Source: Enterobacteriaceae bacterium UBA5654
GTDB taxonomy: Bacteria; Pseudomonadota; Gammaproteobacteria; Enterobacterales; Enterobacteriaceae
Direction: 5' to 3'
Length of the DNA: 63,958 nt
Assembly: GCA_002421005.1 (NCBI GenBank)
Contig: DIJC01000002.1
Location: 27,237 to 91,194 of the forward strand
In this document: positions 8,321 through 17,860 of the stretch, piece by piece
Numbering within the stretch: position 1 is the stretch's first letter
Layout of the letters: each line of letters begins with the position of its first letter
The notes under the pieces: model-generated
Database searches by the model: none
Told to the model about the DNA's origin: nothing
What the model saw: the letters and a program-made list of their open reading frames with translations, nothing else
Made by a program: the position numbers and the translations under genes

Positions 8321-8427
8321 GCAGGGGGTGGCTTGGCCCGGCCTTCGGCCTCGCCGGTCAAAGAACTCCAAAAATAATATTGGCCAGGGCAGGTTCCGCG
8401 TTTCCATCGCCATCGCTCATCCTTAAA

Positions 8428-8459
8428 ATCAAAAAACATGCAGGCTGAAGCAGCCTGCA
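8428..8459 (-). terminator. Intrinsic terminator after fdhE
   Basis: On the minus strand, TGCAGGCT-loop-AGCCTGCA (8439-8459) is followed by TGTTTTTTG, a hairpin plus uridine run just past the fdhE stop. It ends the fdoGHI-fdhE transcript. Confidence 0.85.
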
Positions 8460-8465
8460 ATAGTC

Positions 8466-9395
8466 TTACTCGCCTTCGCCGGGGAACAAAAACGGGTTGA
8501 TGGAACTGCGGGCAAACCCTTCCTGCTCCATGCGGGCATCAAGGATCAGCGAGGCCAGATCGTCGGCAACCGCTTCCACTTTCGGGTCTTTTTCCTGATA
8601 CAGAATCTTCAGGTAGGTGCCGCAGTCGCCGCAGCTCTCCGCTTTTACCGCCGATTGCTCGTTGTCCAGCGACCAGTAATGCAAATCGCGGGTCTGTTCG
8701 CAGTTGCTGCATTTAATGCGCACCACGTGCCACTCGGTTTCACACAGGTTGCAGTGCAGGTAACGCAGGCCCTGGGTGGTGCCGATTTGCACCATACTGG
8801 AAACCGGCATGGAGCCGCAGACCGGGCAGAACTGGCGCTGTTCGCCGTATTCCGCACGCGCTTTGCCTGGGATGAGGCTGGCCATCTGCGCCCAGTACAG
8901 CGACAGCGCGGCCCAGATGAACGGGGCTTTATCGCTGCTGACGGAGGCGAAGTCGGCAACAAACAGCGCGCTCGCCATCAGTTCCAGCTCCTGCACCGAG
9001 GCCTTTTCCAGATTTTCAATCACTGCCAGCGCCGGGCCGCTCATTTCCGGCTTCAGTTCGGCGATCAGCGAATGCAGCAGCTTATGCCAGTGCTTATCGC
9101 GCGGCAGAACGTGAATATCCAGCGGTGGCTTGCCCTGCGCAGCGGCTTCTTTGATGCGCGCGGTGAGATCGATTTCCAGCGGATGGTCGTACAGCACCAC
9201 TTCCTGGGCATGGGCGATCAGCGCGGCAAAACGCAGATAATCGCCCAGCGGGTTATTCTCTGCCAGCTCGCGCAGGCGTTCAGCGCGGCGGTTGTAGAGG
9301 TTTTTGAGTCTGGGGAACAATAACGGCGGAATCATATCCGCCGTGCGTTTCTCGCTCGAACCCAGCTCATCTTGCGGGATTATGCGAATACTCAT
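8466..9395 (-). CDS. fdhE: FdhE, formate dehydrogenase accessory protein
   Basis: A 309-residue cytoplasmic protein needed to produce active respiratory formate dehydrogenases. It carries four CxxC pairs in its C-terminal half (CPVCGS, CNLCE, CSNCEQ, CGDCG), the iron-binding rubredoxin-like part. Same length as E. coli FdhE. Its ATG overlaps the fdoI stop by four bases, so it is the last gene of the fdoGHI-fdhE operon. Confidence 0.96.
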   Translation of the reverse strand: MSIRIIPQDELGSSEKRTADMIPPLLFPRLKNLYNRRAERLRELAENNPLGDYLRFAALIAHAQEVVLYDHPLEIDLTARIKEAAAQGKPPLDIHVLPRDKHWHKLLHSLIAELKPEMSGPALAVIENLEKASVQELELMASALFVADFASVSSDKAPFIWAALSLYWAQMASLIPGKARAEYGEQRQFCPVCGSMPVSSMVQIGTTQGLRYLHCNLCETEWHVVRIKCSNCEQTRDLHYWSLDNEQSAVKAESCGDCGTYLKILYQEKDPKVEAVADDLASLILDARMEQEGFARSSINPFLFPGEGE

Positions 9396-10027
9396 TCAGA
9401 TGACTTTTCCTGTTTCTGGCGGACCTCACGGTACCAGCGCGGGTGATGTTTCCTCGCCCACGTTTTGGTAACCCATCCTTCCACCATCGCGGTAATGGTG
9501 CCTTTCACCCAGAGGGCGGCGTAGATATGCACCATGATAACCACAATTAACCCTACTGCGGCAAATGAATGCAGCATTAACGCGAATCTGATCGTCGGGA
9601 TGGAGAAAACAGGCGCAAAATAGGGACGCCAGATGATCACGCCGCTCACCAGCAACAGGACCAGTAGGATAATCGCCGCCCAGAATACGCACTTCTGGCC
9701 GAAGTTGTAGCGTCCGGTATCGCCCACTTCCTCGTTGACGATGATCTTACGAATATTCTTCGCCCAAAAGATATCGTCCCGATTGATGAGGTTGTGATGC
9801 CAGTAGCGAAAAAACATGATGATGAAGGAAGCAAACATCACCACCCCAACGAACGGATGCAGAATGCGCGCCAGCTGCGGCGTACCCAGAACGTGCATCA
9901 GCCAGTTGAAGGACGGGAAGAAAAATCCCAGCCCGCTTATCGCCGCCAGCATGAAGCAGAAGGCGGTGACCCAGTGGTTGATGCGTTCCGGCGCGGTGTA
10001 GCGCACGATGGTGTCACGTCTTTTCAT
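9392..10027 (-). CDS. fdoI: Formate dehydrogenase-O cytochrome b556 subunit
   Basis: A 211-residue inner-membrane gamma subunit with four transmembrane helices, holding two b-type hemes and passing electrons to the quinone pool. Histidines suitable as heme ligands are seen near the N-terminus (ERINHW) and in the helix ALMLHSFAAVG. Length is identical to E. coli FdoI. It overlaps fdoH and fdhE by four bases at each end. Confidence 0.96.
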   Translation of the reverse strand: MKRRDTIVRYTAPERINHWVTAFCFMLAAISGLGFFFPSFNWLMHVLGTPQLARILHPFVGVVMFASFIIMFFRYWHHNLINRDDIFWAKNIRKIIVNEEVGDTGRYNFGQKCVFWAAIILLVLLLVSGVIIWRPYFAPVFSIPTIRFALMLHSFAAVGLIVVIMVHIYAALWVKGTITAMVEGWVTKTWARKHHPRWYREVRQKQEKSSE

Positions 10028-10926
10028 TTGCGCACCTCGTCTTTCTCTTCATGCAGATTGTCTTCTTCCTCTTCCGCACGGTTCGGACCGACCCCGACGT
10101 AGTGGAAGATGCTGGCGGCGAACGTCGCTGCGAAGCCGACAGCCGCAAGGGGTTTCCAGATGCCTTTCCAGAACTTCACGGTCTGGCTGATTTCCGGGTT
10201 CTCCGGCAGGCCGTGATACAGATTCGGCTTGTCGGCGTGATGCAGCACGTACATCACGTGCGTCCCGCCAACGCCCGCCGGATCGTACAGGCCCGCGTTA
10301 TCATAACCACGGGTTTTCAGTTCGTTGACGCGCTCGCCCGCCAGCACTTTCATATCCTCTTTAGATCCAAAGTGGATAGCGCCGGTTGGGCAGGTTTTCA
10401 CACAGGCTGGCTCCTGGCCAACAGTCACGCGATCCACGCACAGGGTGCATTTATAGACGCGGTTGTCTTCCGGGTTCAGGCGCGGCACGTCAAACGGGCA
10501 GCCCGCAATGCAGTAGCCGCAGCCGATGCACTGCTCTGACTGGAAATCAACAATGCCGTTGGCATACTGAATGATAGCGCCCTCTGACGGACACGCTTTC
10601 AGGCAGCCCGGATCGGCGCAGTGCATACAGCCATCCTTGCGGATCAGCCATTCCAGTTTGTCGTTCTGTTCCACTTCCGAGAAGCGCATCACCGTCCAGG
10701 ATTTGGCGGTCAAATCCGCCGGGTTATCGTACACCCCGACGTTATGCCCGACGCTGTCCCGCAGGTCGTTCCACTCCGAGCACGCCACCTGACAGGCCTT
10801 ACAGCCGATACAGGTGGTCACGTCGATAAGCTTCGCCACTTCCTGCTGGTGATCCCGCGCCTGGGGCGCGGGAGTGAAACCGTTAGTCGCGGAACGACGG
10901 ATAATGTCTTGCGATTGATAAGCCAT
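10024..10926 (-). CDS. fdoH: Formate dehydrogenase-O iron-sulfur subunit
   Basis: A 300-residue beta subunit with four ferredoxin-like Cys clusters at about residues 39-49 (CIGCKACQVAC), 100-112, 133-143 (CIGCGYCIAGC) and 160-179, binding four [4Fe-4S] centres. One C-terminal transmembrane helix (about 256-275) anchors it, facing the periplasm. It is exported with FdoG through Tat. It sits 12 bases after fdoG. Confidence 0.97.
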   Translation of the reverse strand: MAYQSQDIIRRSATNGFTPAPQARDHQQEVAKLIDVTTCIGCKACQVACSEWNDLRDSVGHNVGVYDNPADLTAKSWTVMRFSEVEQNDKLEWLIRKDGCMHCADPGCLKACPSEGAIIQYANGIVDFQSEQCIGCGYCIAGCPFDVPRLNPEDNRVYKCTLCVDRVTVGQEPACVKTCPTGAIHFGSKEDMKVLAGERVNELKTRGYDNAGLYDPAGVGGTHVMYVLHHADKPNLYHGLPENPEISQTVKFWKGIWKPLAAVGFAATFAASIFHYVGVGPNRAEEEEDNLHEEKDEVRK

Positions 10927-10938
10927 AACTCGTCTCCG

Positions 10939-13900
10939 TTACACCTTTTCCACGTTCACCAGGAACGCCTTGAACTCCGGCGTCTGCGTATTCGCATCCC
11001 CGACCACCGGCGTCAGCGTATTGGCGATAAAGCCTTTCTTCGTCACGCCTTCATAACCCCAGTGAATCGGAATACCGATGGTATCCACATCCTGATTATT
11101 CACTCTCAGCGTGCGAATACGTTTCGTCACCACCGCTTTGGCTTTGATATAGCCACGGTTTGAAGACACTTTGACCGTATCGCCCTGCACGATGCCGAGT
11201 TTGTTCGCCAGCTTCTCGCCGATTTCTACAAACTGCTCCGGCTGTGCGATAGCGTTCAGCAGCGCGTGTTTGGTCCAGTAGTGGAAATGCTCGGTCAGAC
11301 GGTAAGTGGTCCCGACATACGGGAACTTATCCGCTTTACCCATGGCATCCATATCGACTTTAAACACGCGGGCCGCCGGGTTGGAGATCACATTCGGATG
11401 CAGCGGGTTGGTGCCCAGCGGCGTCTCAAACGGCTCGTAGTGTTCCGGGAACGGCCCTTCCGCCATTTTATCGGTAGCGAACAGGCGACCCACACCTTCC
11501 TGCAACATGATAAACGGCCCGACATCGCTGCCCGGAGGCGCGGTGTTGTAGTCCGGAATATCCGCACCGGCCCATTTGCCGTTGCCGTAAGACAGAAGCT
11601 GACGCTTCGGATCCCAGGGTTTACCCTGCGGGTCGGCAGAGGCGCGGTTATAGAGGATGCGGCGGTTGAGCGGCCATGCCCAGGCCCAGCCGAGCGTATT
11701 CCCCAGCCCTGACGGATCGGCGTTATCGCGACGCGCCATCTGGTTGCCGTCCGGCGTCCAGCTTCCGGCAAAAATCCAGCAGCCGCTGGACGTCGTGCCG
11801 TCGTCGCGCAGGTGTGCAAACGAAGCAAGCTGATTGCCTTTCTTCGCCAGTACCTGACCCGACACTGGATCGATAATATCTTCCAGCGCCTTGCCGTTGC
11901 TTTCCATCGCCACTTCTTCGGCGGAAGGATTTTCCGGCGTCAGGTAGTTCCAGCTCATGTTGAGCACCTGTTCCGGGTTCGCGCCCCCTTCGGCGGCATA
12001 CATTTTGCGCAGGCGCAGGAAAATACCGGCAAGGATCTCGCCGTCGTTCAGCGCTTCGCCCGGCGCATCCTGACCTTTCCAGTGCCATTGCAGCCAGCGG
12101 CCGGAGTTAACGATTGAGCCGTTTTCTTCAGCGAAGCAGGTGGACGGCAGACGGAAGACTTCGGTCTGGATCTTCGACGGGTCAACATCGTTCGACTCAC
12201 CGTGATTCTGCCAGAAGGTGGACGTTTCGGTGTTGAGCGGGTCAATCGTCACCAGGAACTTCAGCTTCGACAGCGATGCCACCACTTTATTCTTGTTCGG
12301 GAACGACGCGACCGGGTTAAAGCCCTGACACAAGTAGCCGTTCACCTCGCCTTTGGAGATCATGTCAAAATACTGGAGAACGTCGTAGCCCTTATCCCAC
12401 TTCGGCAGCCAGTCAAAGCCCCAGCTATTTTCCGCCGTCGCTTTATCACCGTAGAACGCCTTCATCATGGAGACGAAGAATTTCGGGTAATTGCTCCAGT
12501 AGTTCACCTGGTTTTCCAGCAGCGGTTTAGTGGTGTTACCGGCGAAATAGGTTTCGAGATCGTTCTGCTTATCGTTCGGCAGCGTCATGTAGCCCGGCAG
12601 GCTTTGCGACAGCAGGCCGAGATCGGTCAGACCCTGAATATTGGAGTGACCGCGCAGGGCGTTAACGCCGCCGCCTGCCATCCCCATATTGCCGAGCAGC
12701 AACTGGATCATCGCCATCGTGCGGATGTTCTGCGCCCCGACGGAGTGCTGCGTCCAGCCGAGCGCATACAGGAACGACGCGGTTTTATCGTGCGCGCTGG
12801 TCTCTGCGATGTACTCGCAGACTTTCAGGAAATCCGCTTTCGGCGTACCGCAGATGTTTTCCACCACGTCCGGCGTATAGCGGGAAATGTGCTTTTTCAG
12901 CAGATTCCACACGCAGCGCGGATGCTGGAGGGTGACATCGCGTTTGGCAAAGCCGCGCTCGTCCAGCTCATAGTTCCAGCTGGCCTTATCGTATTTGCGT
13001 TTTTCCGGGTCATAGCCGGTAAACAAGCCGTCATCAAAGCCAAAGTCTTCACGCACAATCAAATTGGCGTTGGTATAGGCTTCGGTGTATTCACGGTTGA
13101 ATTTTTCGTTGTTTATCAGGTACAGCATGACGCCTGACAGGAAAGCAATGTCAGTACCAGAACGAATCGGCGCATAAAAATCGGCAACCGAGGCCGTGCG
13201 CGTAAAGCGCGGATCGATCACAATCAGCTTCGCGCCGTTGTGAATTTTCGCTTCCATCGCCCAGCGGAACCCTACCGGATGCGCTTCTGCCGCATTACCA
13301 CCCATCACCACAAGGAGGTTGGCATTTTTCATGTCGACCCAGTGGTTGGTCATCGCACCGCGACCAAATGTTGGAGCAAGACTTGCTACCGTTGGTCCGT
13401 GTCAGACGCGCGCCTGGTTATCGACGGCTAACATGCCGAGTGCGCGGGTAAATTTTTGCGTTAAATAGCCGGTTTCGTTGCTTGATGCGGAGGCGCACAG
13501 CATGCCGGTAGAGAGCCAGCGGTTAACGGTAACGCCATCCGCATTCTGCGCGATATAGTTGGCATCGCGGTCTTCTTTCATTAGCTTAGCAATGCGATCA
13601 AACGCGTCTTCCCAGCTAATCCGCTGCCATTTATCTGACCCTGGCGCACGATATTCCGGGAATTTCAGGCGGCTGTCAGAGTGGATAAAATCAATCAGGC
13701 CCGCGCCTTTCGGGCACAGCGCGCCACGGTTTACCGGATGGTCCGGGTCGCCTTCAATGTGGAAGATGGATGCTTTGGCGTTTTTGGCTCCGTCACCGAG
13801 GCTATACATTAATAGCCCACAGCCAACGGAGCAGTATGTACAGGTATTACGGGTTTCGCGGGTGCGCAGCAATTTATATTGCCGTGTTTCCGCCAGCGCT

Positions 13901-13989
13901 ACGCCGGGGGCAAAACCCAGCGCCGCTGCCGTGGTGCCTGCCATCCCGCCAGCGCAGATCTTAAAGAACTGCCTTCTGCTGACCTGCAT
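10939..13989 (-). CDS. fdoG: Formate dehydrogenase-O major subunit, selenoprotein
   Basis: A 1016-residue periplasmic molybdopterin/[4Fe-4S] catalytic subunit that oxidises formate to CO2. The reading frame is interrupted by one TGA at 13402-13404, read as selenocysteine 196 exactly as in E. coli. Without recoding it would look like 195- and 804-residue fragments. It starts with the Tat motif SRRQFFK (Arg5-Arg6), followed by a hydrophobic stretch ending ALA. The Cys cluster CTYCSVGCGLLMY (about residues 50-62) binds the Fe-S centre. It is first in fdoGHI-fdhE, divergent from fdhD. Confidence 0.97.
13355..13404 (-). other. Selenocysteine codon and SECIS hairpin in fdoG
   Basis: UGA at 13402-13404 is followed on the minus strand by CACGGACCAACGGTAGC, AAGTCTTGC and TCCAACATTTGG. 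This matches, by memory, the bacterial SECIS loop immediately downstream of the UGA in the fdn/fdo genes (apical AGGUCU-like loop). It would recruit SelB and Sec-tRNA. Confidence 0.88.
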
Positions 13990-14217
13990 GGTTTGCTCCT
14001 TGTTTCGACATTACTCATCAATAATTATGATCTTGCTGGCCGACCGGTTTTGGATGCTACCGCTTTTAGGGTTTGATATGTGCCGTGCCGCCAGGGAATA
14101 ACCGTTCTGAGAATACCATAATTTTTTGTGGTGTTTCTGATATGTATACAATCAGGGTTGATATTGTTGCCTTGAGCACATTTTTTGCGAAAAACGGGGA
14201 TTTTCGGCGTGGATTGG

Positions 14218-14231
14218 GTGATATAAATCAA
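14218..14231. promoter_or_regulatory. FNR-like site between fdoG and fdhD
   Basis: GTGATATAAATCAA resembles the FNR consensus TTGATNNNNATCAA with one mismatch in the left arm. It lies about 136 bases before fdhD and 229 before fdoG. The 377-base gap between the two genes otherwise shows only AT-rich promoter-like text. Functional role unproven. Confidence 0.35.
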
Positions 14232-14366
14232 TTTATATAACGGTGTAATACTTTCGCCGAATCATATCGTTGATGCAGAACAAATTCACACCCGGCAGCG
14301 CGTTTGCGCCTGCTGGCTATCCGTGCTGAAATAGCGGCGTACTTGCTCTCATTTCCGGGAAAAACC

Positions 14367-15173
14367 ATGTCTCAGACCCTTCCACCCGTCGGCGCGGCGT
14401 CACGTCTCATCTGGCCTCGCGCGCAACGAGAAATTGCTGCACCGGATCACCTGGCAGAAGAAGTCCCCGTCGCACTGGTCTATAACGGTATTTCGCATGT
14501 GGTAATGATGGCCTCGCCCAAGGATCTGCACTATTTTGCCGTCGGTTTCTCCCTCTCCGAAGGGATTATTGAAAATCGACAGGAGATCTACGGTATGGAG
14601 GTGGTTCAGGTCTGTAATGGATTAGAAGTGCAAATCGAGCTTTCCAGCCGCCGTTTTATGGGATTAAAAGAGCGCCGCCGTGCGCTGGCGGGCCGCACCG
14701 GTTGCGGCGTCTGCGGTGTGGAACAGCTTAATGATATCGGCAAGCCGCTGGCCCCGTTACCTTTTACCCAAACGTTTGATTTAAACCACCTCGATCGCGC
14801 GCTTAGCCAGCTGACGCAGTTTCAGCCCGTCGGTCAGCTCACCGGCTGCACACACGCCGCTGCCTGGATACAACCTTCCGGCGAACTGGTCGGCGGACAT
14901 GAAGATGTGGGTCGCCACGTCGCGCTGGATAAACTGCTGGGACATCGTGCGGAAGAAGGCGAAAGCTGGCAGTCGGGGGCGGTGCTGGTTTCCAGTCGTG
15001 CGAGCTATGAAATGGTGCAGAAGTCGGCGATGTGCGGCGTGGAAATCCTGTTTGCCGTTTCCGCAGCGACCACCCTGGCGGTCGACGTGGCGGAGCGCTG
15101 TAACCTGACGCTGGTGGGATTTAGCAAGCCGGGCCGGGCGACGATCTATACGCATCCGCAGCGGCTGTATTAA
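14367..15173 (+). CDS. fdhD: FdhD, sulfur carrier for formate dehydrogenase
   Basis: FdhD takes sulfur from IscS and transfers it to the molybdenum cofactor of formate dehydrogenases. The GRTGCGVCGVEQ motif has Cys113 and Cys116 (equivalent to E. coli Cys121/Cys124), and the C-terminus KPGRATIYTHPQRLY is conserved. The start is uncertain: I chose the ATG at 14367 (268 residues), close to the E. coli length; an upstream ATG at 14304 would add 21 residues of non-conserved sequence. Divergent from fdoG, which it serves. Confidence 0.93.
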   Translation: MSQTLPPVGAASRLIWPRAQREIAAPDHLAEEVPVALVYNGISHVVMMASPKDLHYFAVGFSLSEGIIENRQEIYGMEVVQVCNGLEVQIELSSRRFMGLKERRRALAGRTGCGVCGVEQLNDIGKPLAPLPFTQTFDLNHLDRALSQLTQFQPVGQLTGCTHAAAWIQPSGELVGGHEDVGRHVALDKLLGHRAEEGESWQSGAVLVSSRASYEMVQKSAMCGVEILFAVSAATTLAVDVAERCNLTLVGFSKPGRATIYTHPQRLY

Positions 15174-15174
15174 T

Positions 15175-15197
15175 CGGGCCTGAGCAGTTCAGGCCCG
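15175..15197. terminator. Hairpin after fdhD
   Basis: CGGGCCTGA / TCAGGCCCG, a perfect 9-bp stem with a 5-base loop, directly follows the fdhD stop. No uridine run follows, so it is either a weak terminator or an RNA stabiliser. Confidence 0.45.
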
Positions 15198-15386
15198 TGC
15201 GCTGCCGCCGTAAGGAACTCACGCCGTATTGCCCACAACTTATTTCCCCGGCTGCACGCCGTTGTGGAAACGGATCCGAATAATAAAAAGTGGGGCTGAT
15301 CCATTGATTTCAGGTACGCCATTTTCATAGCCAGCTACCGGTGAATCCAGCGGAATGAAAGCATCACGACCCGCTAATTCCCACAT
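15189..15386 (-). pseudogene. Decayed DM9/DUF3421-like protein
   Basis: From an ATG at 15386 (AAGGAT ribosome site) a 48-codon frame reads MWELAGRDAFIPLDSPVAGY, then ENGV, APLFIIRIRF, HNGVQPGK and TAA. The same frame continues as VVGNTA, TGA, VPYGGSARA. G.IP..AV.GGYENG...PLYI.R....G..PGKV.......VPYGG is the pattern of DM9/DUF3421 lectin-like repeats, so the two stops interrupt one domain. It lies 52 bases after the cystatin-like gene. The family call is by pattern, without a search. Confidence 0.5.
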
Positions 15387-15438
15387 AATAAAAATCCTTT
15401 TTTGTGGACGGGAAATACGTTGAATTAATGAGATGTCG

Positions 15439-15723
15439 TCAGATATTTTCGATTGATACGATTACCGGTTCACCCTGCAGAGGGCGGTTAATAATAACTT
15501 TGTTCAGCGTAATAGTTTCGCTGCCAGGGGTAATAGACTTGCCTTGAGCGATGTATAAGTGATTGATGCCGTTGACAAGTTGCTGACCAGCATGGATCAG
15601 TGCCGTATAATTCACTCCGGTGAGATTCTCCATGGCCTGATTGAAAATAGCCATGTCTTCTTCGCTCACTGCATTAATTTCCGTATTTACCGACGGGTTG
15701 ATTTTCCATGCGCCAATTTCCAT
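15439..15723 (-). CDS. Small cystatin-like protein
   Basis: 94 residues from the ATG at 15723 (AAAGGAATTAAAA ribosome site); a longer in-frame start at 15774 is less likely. It has features of the cystatin fold: an early Gly-Ala-Trp (IGAWK), a helix region EEDMAIFNQAMENLTGVNYT, the QLVNG sequence that fits the QxVxG papain-binding loop (about residues 47-51), and a C-terminal hairpin PLQGEPVIVSIENI. No signal peptide. Cystatins inhibit C1 cysteine proteases; the bacterial role is unknown. Local base composition is AT-rich compared with neighbours, suggesting acquisition. Confidence 0.65.
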   Translation of the reverse strand: MEIGAWKINPSVNTEINAVSEEDMAIFNQAMENLTGVNYTALIHAGQQLVNGINHLYIAQGKSITPGSETITLNKVIINRPLQGEPVIVSIENI

Positions 15724-16106
15724 TTTTAATTCCTTTGTTGAGTTAATTCTTATTAAGAGAAAACAAAGTAGCATCGTGATTACTATGGAAATGTGATCCA
15801 GGTCTTATAATCTCCATAATATTTCTGGTGGGATGTCGGGTGATTATTTTTTGGTAATGAGTTAATAATCCATTGCCACGACGAGTCAGTGCATAATCGT
15901 ATGGTCATTAAAATGGCGCAGACTACGTAAAAATAACCAGAATTATACAGATGGAAAAAAATGAAAATAAAGATGTCTCCTTATTTTGTAAAAACGTGTC
16001 GCGTGCGCAATGACGTTCCCTGTTCTGAAAGCGAAAACGCTGCTGCCACATATCAACGCGGGCGGGCACGAAGTATCGTGCCTCCGGTGATCCAACCCAG
16101 GCGACA
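15724..16106. other. Intergenic region between the cystatin-like gene and frvR
   Basis: About 380 AT-rich bases with no supportable gene. It contains the likely promoter of the small gene and, at 16065-16082, a GGCACGA / TCGTGCC hairpin (7-bp stem, 4-base loop) just past the frvR stop, which may end the frv transcript. E. coli has yiiG here; it is absent. Confidence 0.5.
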
Positions 16107-17852
16107 TTATTCGCGCAGCAGCGCCAGAAACGCGTCGTGCCCCGTCAGGGCAATAATCTCCTCGCCCGAATAACGGTACAGCACGCTGGCTAAATAGCTG
16201 AATATTTTCAGTTCATGGCGGGCGCTGGAGCTGGCGCAGGCAATCAGCACATGATTGACCGGCTCGCCGTTCACCTGCACCGCCGTGGAAAGCGTAATAA
16301 AAAAGCCGCGAAAACGCGTTTGCTGCTCGCTCCAGCAGTGCGGAATCGCAACGTGATTGACGATCAGGTTTTCGCCATCCAGTTCCCGCAGGCAAATTCG
16401 CCGGGCTTCATCGGCGGTTAAATGCCGATCCGCCACCAGACGCTCGCAGATATGCATCATCATCAGCTGCCAGCTTTCATCCGGCGCGTTGTGATAATGA
16501 AAACTTCCCGCCGCGAGGAAAAAGCGCTCCGGCTGCTGGCGAATAAACGCCGAGGCCAGAAAATCCTTTATCTGCCCAATTCCGGCGGCGCTGATGATAT
16601 TTTTAATCACCAGCACCTGAACCTGAGATTCATCGGGGAAGAGGTGGCTGTTATTAATAATCAGCATGGGCTCGACTTCAGCGCTGATATTGCGTAGCTC
16701 CGCCAGCGTATGCGCGATAATGACCCGGCAATTAATAATCTCACGCTCAATCGCCTGTTTATTGATGGTGGCAATCGCGTTTTGTTCGGAAAGCAGGATC
16801 ACCGGGTGGCGCTCATCCTGGTGGCGTTCCAGCGCGCAGGCAAAATAGATCCCTACCAGATCGCTGTCGAACAGCGGAATATCGCATTGTTCATGCAGAC
16901 AATTAATAAAGCGCAGACTCATATCGAACGCGGCGGGCCACGCGGCCTTCAGGTTATTCATACTGCCCTGACGATTCTCCGGCAGCCAGACCGGAGCGGC
17001 GGTACAGCGCAGAATATGCCCGGTCAGATCGCTGACCAGCGTGTCGTCGATAATATTCAGCCGGGCAATATCCGGCAGGGAGCGTAATAACGTTTTGATA
17101 TTTTCTGCACTGACGGCGGCGGCCTGTTGTTGATGCAGCGTGAGCAGCCCGTGTACCGCATTCAATGCCTCAGTGCCTAAATATAATCCGGCGCGTTCAA
17201 TACCCTGGCGCAGCGCGGCATGTCCGGTTTCCGGCCAGTCGCGGGTCAGGCGATTACGCAGCGCGTAGACGGCGAGGATCACGCTGGCAATATAGTCACC
17301 GGGAATGAAGGAAAATAGCCGTTCCCCGCCGTCAATTTCAGCCAGCGCTTCTGGCACCTGCGGGCTGACGCCGGGGAGGGGAAGAATAAACGGATCTTTT
17401 CTGAGCAGGTTAGCCAGCAGAATAATGCGTTTCTCTTCCGGCTCGTCAATAAAATGCCCTGCACCGGGGCGGCTTTGCAGGCTAAAGGCGCGTTCGTAAC
17501 GCTGTTTCAGGCGCGGCAGTCTTTCAGCGACCCACGTTTCCGGCAGATTCAGCGCGTCGGCCAGCTGGCTGCGCGTGGTGAAGGCGTTAAGCAGCAGCAG
17601 CGCCAGCAACCGGTCATCATTATCATGGCGCTGTAAAAGCTGAAAATAACGGCGGCGGTCAAAAATCTCTAAAAGATAGCCTGAGCCGCCCGCCGCGTGG
17701 ATGTTGGCGGTGCCGCTCAGGGTAAAATTGAGGTAATCGATATCGCGCAGAACGGTGCGCCCGGAAACGCCAGTTTGCCGCGCCAGCTCGTTTAAGGCAC
17801 TGGGCTGCTGTTCAAGAATATCAAGCAGGGCAAGCTGGCGTTCGTTGAGCAT
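16107..17852 (-). CDS. frvR: FrvR, PRD-type regulator of the frv operon
   Basis: A 581-residue regulator with an N-terminal winged helix-turn-helix (about 1-60, TGVSGRTVLRDI), two PTS-regulation domains in the middle, and a C-terminal EIIA-like domain (VNHVAIPHCWSE near residue 500 resembles the EIIA phosphohistidine loop). MtlR/BglG-type proteins of this build are activated or silenced by PTS phosphorylation. It is last in the frvA-frvB-frvX-frvR unit, as in E. coli (582 residues). Inducer unknown. Confidence 0.9.
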   Translation of the reverse strand: MLNERQLALLDILEQQPSALNELARQTGVSGRTVLRDIDYLNFTLSGTANIHAAGGSGYLLEIFDRRRYFQLLQRHDNDDRLLALLLLNAFTTRSQLADALNLPETWVAERLPRLKQRYERAFSLQSRPGAGHFIDEPEEKRIILLANLLRKDPFILPLPGVSPQVPEALAEIDGGERLFSFIPGDYIASVILAVYALRNRLTRDWPETGHAALRQGIERAGLYLGTEALNAVHGLLTLHQQQAAAVSAENIKTLLRSLPDIARLNIIDDTLVSDLTGHILRCTAAPVWLPENRQGSMNNLKAAWPAAFDMSLRFINCLHEQCDIPLFDSDLVGIYFACALERHQDERHPVILLSEQNAIATINKQAIEREIINCRVIIAHTLAELRNISAEVEPMLIINNSHLFPDESQVQVLVIKNIISAAGIGQIKDFLASAFIRQQPERFFLAAGSFHYHNAPDESWQLMMMHICERLVADRHLTADEARRICLRELDGENLIVNHVAIPHCWSEQQTRFRGFFITLSTAVQVNGEPVNHVLIACASSSARHELKIFSYLASVLYRYSGEEIIALTGHDAFLALLRE

Positions 17853-17860
17853 ACCGATCC

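Noticed and set aside
12202..13137. Long frame opposite fdoG (311 codons) and similar antisense frames opposite rhaA, frvX, yihT and the PTS fusion
   Set aside because: They are mirror frames of strongly coded genes in GC-rich DNA, with no ribosome sites or family motifs.
10939..13989. fdoG as two separate genes or a frameshifted pseudogene
   Set aside because: The only interruption is a TGA at codon 196 with a SECIS-like hairpin, the known selenocysteine position.
15961..16173. 70-codon frame between the cystatin-like gene and frvR
   Set aside because: No ribosome site or family resemblance, and it runs into the 3' end of frvR on the opposite strand.
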